From contig DRKE01000469.1 of the NCBI GenBank assembly GCA_011051925.1, forward strand, positions 1 through 9,888: a stretch of DNA of 9,888 nucleotides. The letters run 5' to 3'. Position 1 is the stretch's first letter. Every line of letters starts with the position of its first letter. The notes beneath the pieces were generated by a model. That model did not search any database, was not told the DNA's origin, and saw only the letters and a list, made by a program, of their open reading frames with translations. Made by a program: the position numbers and the translations under genes. The stretch is from Deltaproteobacteria bacterium (lineage in GTDB: Bacteria; Myxococcota_A; UBA9160; UBA4427). Of the stretch, positions 7,011-9,888 are shown one piece after another.

Positions 7011-8597
7011 TCAGAGCCGCTGACCGAGCAGTCGGGCCTGTCGGCGCGCGAGGGCCATCCCCGTGAGCATCGGATTGACCGACGGACATTGCGGAAAGAT
7101 TCCCGTATCCGCGATGTAGAGATTCTCGAGATCGTGGCAGCGGCCATCCTCGTCGACGACCCCGCGCGTCGGATCGCCATGCATCCGCGTCGTGCAGAAG
7201 ACGTGGTTGCCCCCCAGGACGAGATTCTCGGGTCGCACCGCGTCCGAATCGAGGATCCGGGCCTGGTCGAGCGAGGTCATGACCTCGGCGATGCCCTGCA
7301 CGCCCGGCAGGATCTTGCGTGCGCCGGCTGCGAAGAAGAGTTCCGCGATCACCTTCAGCGAACGGCGCAGGATCGCGACGTCCTCGGGATGGATCGCCCA
7401 ATGCAGGACCGGATCGAGGCTGCGCCAGCGTGCCCGCACCCGTCCCAGGGATCGGTTCGCGCTGACGATCGCGTCCCACACGGCCATCTGCGGAATCTCG
7501 GCGAAATGTGACAGGAGTTCTTCTCCGAAGCCGGGAAAGCGCATCGACAGCAGCGGCGGCGGCGCCCAGAGGGTTTCGAGTTTGAAGCCCTCTTCGAGAA
7601 AGGCCAGGCTCTGGTAGCCCTGGGTCGCCCCGAACTGAGGGTCGACGGGTTCGGGAAAGATCCCTGCGATCGCCAGCCCGGGATGGAATTGCAGGTTCTC
7701 GCCGACCTGCCCCGAAGCGTTCGCCAGATCGCCGCTCTGCTTGAGAAGGACCGGCGTCGCGGTGCAACCCGCCGCGAGGACGATGGCCCGGGCGTCGATC
7801 CGGAAATGATGGCTCCGCCCCCGGCGACTGCCGCGGGAAAAGGGCGCGACGACCTGGCCCGAGACGCCCGTGACCCGCCGACCGATCGAATGGACCTGCT
7901 GGACCTGGACGCTCGTGAAGACCCGGGCGCCGGCGCGCAACGCCGCCGGGACATAGCTCACGTCCATGCTCTGCTTGGCCCGGCTGCGACAGCCGGTGAA
8001 GCATTCTCCACTGCCCCGGCAGCCCCGTACGCTTCGTTCGATCGGTTCGGACGACACGCCCAGGGCGTTGCAGGCGTCCCGGAAGAGCAGGTTCCGGCGC
8101 CCCTGGACCTCGTCGGGCGTGGGCGCGATGCCGAGGAAGGTGGCGATCGCATCGAAATGCGGATCGAGCTCGGCGCGATTCGTCCGTTCGAGATCGAAAC
8201 CCGTCGCCCAGCGGTCGAAGACCGCGTCCGGAGGACGCACACAGATCGCCGAGTTGACGAGGGATCCGCCGCCGAGCGCGATCGCCTGCATCGTCGGCAT
8301 CACCGTTCCCCGCGTCATCCGCAGCCCGCCCTCCCGCATCGTCCGGGTCATGGAGAGATTCCCGTCGAGTTCGAAATCCCGGACGGTGAAGGGCGGCCCC
8401 TCTTCGAGCAGGATCACGTCGTGGCCTGCCGCGGCGAGTTCGTACGCCGCCACGGCGCCGCAGGGCCCCGAGCCGACCACGACCACATCGGCTTCCTCCC
8501 GGAAGGCCCCCTCGTATTGCGCGAAGACCCGCACGCGTTCGCGAGCGGCCACCAACCAGTCTTCCGAGGCCGCATCCGGCCCCGGATCCGAGGGCAT
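7011..8597 (-). CDS. GMC-family FAD-dependent oxidoreductase (alcohol/sugar/sterol dehydrogenase type)
   Basis: A 528-residue flavoenzyme of the glucose-methanol-choline family; members oxidise alcohols, sugars or sterols with FAD. Evidence in order: the dinucleotide-binding fold VVVVGSGPCGAVAAYEL near residues 38-55 with LLEEG closing it; the GGGSLVNSAI FAD loop; a cysteine region GCRGSGECFTGC; a second FAD segment ending AIVLAAGCTATPVLL; and the C-terminal signature H-x-x-x-TRMHGDP, then NLYIADTGIFP and SVNPMLTGMALARR, which supplies the conserved active-site His/Asn. No signal peptide or Tat RR motif is evident, so location may be set by its partner. ATG 8597 is chosen because GGAGG lies 5 bases before it; ATG 8615, which overlaps the upstream TGA as ATGA, would add six residues and has a weak site. 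The gene sits 14 bases after the subunit-3-like gene, arguing for a two-subunit membrane dehydrogenase. Substrate and electron acceptor cannot be read from the sequence. Confidence 0.93.
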   Translation of the reverse strand: MPSDPGPDAASEDWLVAARERVRVFAQYEGAFREEADVVVVGSGPCGAVAAYELAAAGHDVILLEEGPPFTVRDFELDGNLSMTRTMREGGLRMTRGTVMPTMQAIALGGGSLVNSAICVRPPDAVFDRWATGFDLERTNRAELDPHFDAIATFLGIAPTPDEVQGRRNLLFRDACNALGVSSEPIERSVRGCRGSGECFTGCRSRAKQSMDVSYVPAALRAGARVFTSVQVQQVHSIGRRVTGVSGQVVAPFSRGSRRGRSHHFRIDARAIVLAAGCTATPVLLKQSGDLANASGQVGENLQFHPGLAIAGIFPEPVDPQFGATQGYQSLAFLEEGFKLETLWAPPPLLSMRFPGFGEELLSHFAEIPQMAVWDAIVSANRSLGRVRARWRSLDPVLHWAIHPEDVAILRRSLKVIAELFFAAGARKILPGVQGIAEVMTSLDQARILDSDAVRPENLVLGGNHVFCTTRMHGDPTRGVVDEDGRCHDLENLYIADTGIFPQCPSVNPMLTGMALARRQARLLGQRL

Positions 8598-8602
8598 CGT
8601 CT

Positions 8603-8607
8603 CCTCC
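8603..8607 (-). promoter_or_regulatory. strong Shine-Dalgarno site deciding the GMC oxidoreductase start
   Basis: GGAGG (within GGGAGGAG) sits 5 bases before ATG 8597 on the minus strand. This is ideal spacing and favours 8597 over ATG 8615. The site overlaps the end of the usable space after the upstream TGA at 8614-8612. Confidence 0.8.
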
Positions 8608-8611
8608 CGGC

Positions 8612-9265
8612 TCATCGCCGTCCCGGATGGGCGCGGGCGTAGGCGCGATGTCGCGGGCCATGGGGATCGAGGGGACCCAGAAGTGCCGGGTCCGTTCGAT
8701 CCTCCGGTTCGTATCGAATCGAACTCACGAGGCCTCCGATCCGCGGGAAGAGGAGTTCGGCATCACTGACCCCCGGCTGGATTTCGAAGGGGGCCACCCC
8801 GAGTGCACAGAGATTGCCCGGATGCCCCAGATAGCCGAGCGTCAGGACGGCCCGCAGCGCCATGAAGACGAGGCGCGCATGACGGTTCGGATGTTTCGAC
8901 AGGCGTGCGAGGATCGAAACCCGAGCGGCGGCGGAGAGGCTCGAAAAGCGACGTCGCCCGCCCGGCTCGTCGCCGGGGAAAAGAAGCGTTCCGTGTTCGA
9001 ACAACAAGAGGAGGGCGCGGATCTGGAAGCGCTGTGCACGGGGAAGCGCGGCGAGGTGGCGATCGACGTAGTGGGGCAGCTGGGCTTCGATTCCCGCCAC
9101 CGGCAGGCTGCCGCCTCCCGGAAAGAGGACCTCCGCCGCCGCATCGATGAACGTCGCCTCTCCCCGATGCAATACGGCGAGACCCGGAGGCGGCGGTGCG
9201 TAGCCCGACAGGAAGCGTCGATGAACGAGAAAGGCGAACGCGATGAGAAGAAGCGCCGTGAGCAC
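8612..9265 (-). CDS. gluconate 2-dehydrogenase subunit 3-like protein, membrane-anchored partner of the GMC enzyme
   Basis: A 217-residue protein beginning with a transmembrane or signal-anchor segment (MLTALLLIAFAFLVHRR). The rest is mainly helical and fits the gluconate 2-dehydrogenase subunit 3 family: FIDAAAEVLFPGG near the start, YVDRHLAALP, RFQIRALLLLFEHG, and the closing LGYLGHPGNLCALG. In characterised gluconate and related dehydrogenases this small subunit joins the flavoprotein and helps its assembly or export. The tail after about residue 180 (YEPEDRTDP onward) is polar and rich in Pro, Arg and His. GTG 9265 is fixed as the start by an in-frame TGA two codons upstream. There is no Shine-Dalgarno; TATTCT lies 6 bases before the GTG. 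The GMC gene follows in the same transcript. I see no cytochrome c subunit in the window, so the electron acceptor of the complex is unknown. Confidence 0.85.
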   Translation of the reverse strand: MLTALLLIAFAFLVHRRFLSGYAPPPPGLAVLHRGEATFIDAAAEVLFPGGGSLPVAGIEAQLPHYVDRHLAALPRAQRFQIRALLLLFEHGTLLFPGDEPGGRRRFSSLSAAARVSILARLSKHPNRHARLVFMALRAVLTLGYLGHPGNLCALGVAPFEIQPGVSDAELLFPRIGGLVSSIRYEPEDRTDPALLGPLDPHGPRHRAYARAHPGRR

Positions 9266-9271
9266 GGCTCA

Positions 9272-9277
9272 AGAATA
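9272..9277 (-). promoter_or_regulatory. putative -10 element (TATTCT) for the subunit-3/GMC operon
   Basis: TATTCT lies exactly 6 bases before the firmly placed GTG 9265, with no Shine-Dalgarno between them. It fits an extended TANNNT leaderless promoter. No TTGACA-like element is seen at the usual distance. Confidence 0.45.
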
Positions 9278-9315
9278 CCCGACCGTCTTCCCGGCGCACT
9301 CGCGGCGCGGGAAAC

Positions 9316-9888
9316 TCAAGCCGAAGGGGGCTCGATCAGTCCGTGGACCCAGGCATAGGCCTCGTGTTCGAGGGCCTGGAGGGCCGGAATGTCGAGGGAC
9401 CATTGCGGCAAGGCGGCATCGATCTTCTCGATCTCGCAGCGCTCGACGCTCTCCGCGAAGAGAAGGAGTTCGCCCAGCAGGCCCTCATGATGGGTCAATG
9501 CCCTCGCAATCTCCCGACCGAGCCGGAGTTCCACGACCAGCTCTTCCATCGGTCGGCCGAGCAACGCATCGGCGAGGGAGAGCATGCCGACGAGGAAGGC
9601 CCGCTCACGCCGCGACTCCGCGTCTCCGACCATGCGACGGCCTCCACCGGCCTCCTCACGGTCCTGTGTCATCGGCCCGCTCGAGGCATGCTCGATCACG
9701 AGTTCCATCAACCGGCCCCGATGGGCCGCCGTGGTCAGGAGCGGACTGCCCAGATCGTCCCCCTCCTCCTGGGCATAGAGCAGGATCGACACCCAGCGCC
9801 CCAGGCGCTCCAGACCGAGCTGCCGGACCGCATCCTCGATCGTCTCGAGCGGTACCCGCGCGGCGTGCCCTGCCGTGTTCACGAGACG
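9316..9888 (-). CDS. HDOD-domain signalling protein, C-terminal part (probably EAL-HDOD/YuxH type; N-terminus outside window)
   Basis: The last 190 residues of a protein whose N-terminus lies beyond the right edge. The frame is open to the edge, and the first visible residues (RLVNTAGHAAR) are mid-domain. The sequence matches the second half of an HDOD domain as found in YuxH-type EAL-HDOD proteins: LVN followed by V..TIEDAVRQLGLERLGRWVSILLYA, a TAAHRGRLMELV helix, and RERAFLVGMLSLADALLGRPMEELV. HDOD is an HD-like output domain usually without intact phosphohydrolase residues; in YuxH-type proteins it follows an often degenerate c-di-GMP phosphodiesterase (EAL) domain. The EAL part is inferred from this C-terminal pattern and is not seen. 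A stretch around DREEAGGGRRMVGD is a polar loop insertion. The stop at 9316 is 50 bases from the next gene. Confidence 0.8.
   Translation of the reverse strand, partial: RLVNTAGHAARVPLETIEDAVRQLGLERLGRWVSILLYAQEEGDDLGSPLLTTAAHRGRLMELVIEHASSGPMTQDREEAGGGRRMVGDAESRRERAFLVGMLSLADALLGRPMEELVVELRLGREIARALTHHEGLLGELLLFAESVERCEIEKIDAALPQWSLDIPALQALEHEAYAWVHGLIEPPSA

Noticed and set aside
7683..8642. Plus-strand 319-codon open frame opposite the GMC gene
   Set aside because: It is an antisense shadow in register with GMC codons, with no promoter, Shine-Dalgarno or domain.
6829..8661. 610-codon minus-strand open frame overlapping the GMC gene
   Set aside because: It overlaps the GMC oxidoreductase in another frame. 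Its translation is Arg/Gly/Pro-rich with no recognisable domain, while the GMC frame carries all family motifs.
1..9888. Abundant CTCGAG hexamers
   Set aside because: They look frequent, but Leu-Glu written as CTC-GAG with the genome's preferred codons explains most of them; not treated as a separate signal.

Overview
The window is GC-rich (about two thirds G+C by eye), bacterial and densely coding. All eight recognisable genes lie on the minus strand, separated by short gaps or small overlaps. Two are cut by the window edges: lhr at the left and an HDOD-domain gene at the right. No stretch over 300 bases lacks a gene, and I see no rRNA, tRNA, CRISPR array, transposase or phage gene. An outer-membrane beta-barrel, a lipoprotein and a SCO-type copper protein point to a Gram-negative, aerobically respiring organism. 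The gene mix (GMC oxidoreductase plus gluconate-dehydrogenase-subunit-3-like partner, long Lhr helicase) would fit a deltaproteobacterial/Myxococcota-like or similar environmental lineage. That placement is inference only.

In the direction of transcription (right to left), the layout is as follows. (i) 9888-9316 is the C-terminal end of an HDOD-domain signalling protein. (ii) 9265-8612 is a membrane-anchored gluconate 2-dehydrogenase subunit 3-like protein, followed 14 bases later by (iii) 8597-7011, a flavin-dependent GMC oxidoreductase; the two probably form a complex. (iv) 6901-6500 is a small exported or membrane-anchored protein of unknown function with two cysteines. (v) 6458-5577 is an exported gluzincin-type zinc metallopeptidase. 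(vi) 5536-4373 is an outer-membrane beta-barrel whose end overlaps by 13 bases (vii) 4385-3480, a lipoprotein that fuses a CusF-like copper-binding domain to a SCO (thioredoxin-fold, Cu-binding) domain. (viii) 3425-1 is a long Lhr-family DEXH helicase, truncated at its C-terminus by the window.

Three GTG-initiated genes (9265, 6458, 5536) each have a TANNNT hexamer exactly 6 bases before the start codon and no Shine-Dalgarno sequence, the arrangement expected of leaderless transcripts. Genes inside the putative operons (GMC oxidoreductase, CusF-SCO) instead have purine-rich ribosome-binding sites. This suggests three transcription units: [subunit 3, GMC, perhaps the small protein], [metallopeptidase], and [beta-barrel, CusF-SCO, perhaps lhr].

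The parts most worth following are the CusF-SCO lipoprotein translationally coupled to an outer-membrane barrel, the recurrent leaderless promoter signature, and strong over-representation of GATC and of the palindrome GCGATCGC. I found no clear evidence of an entirely new defence or mobile system here.
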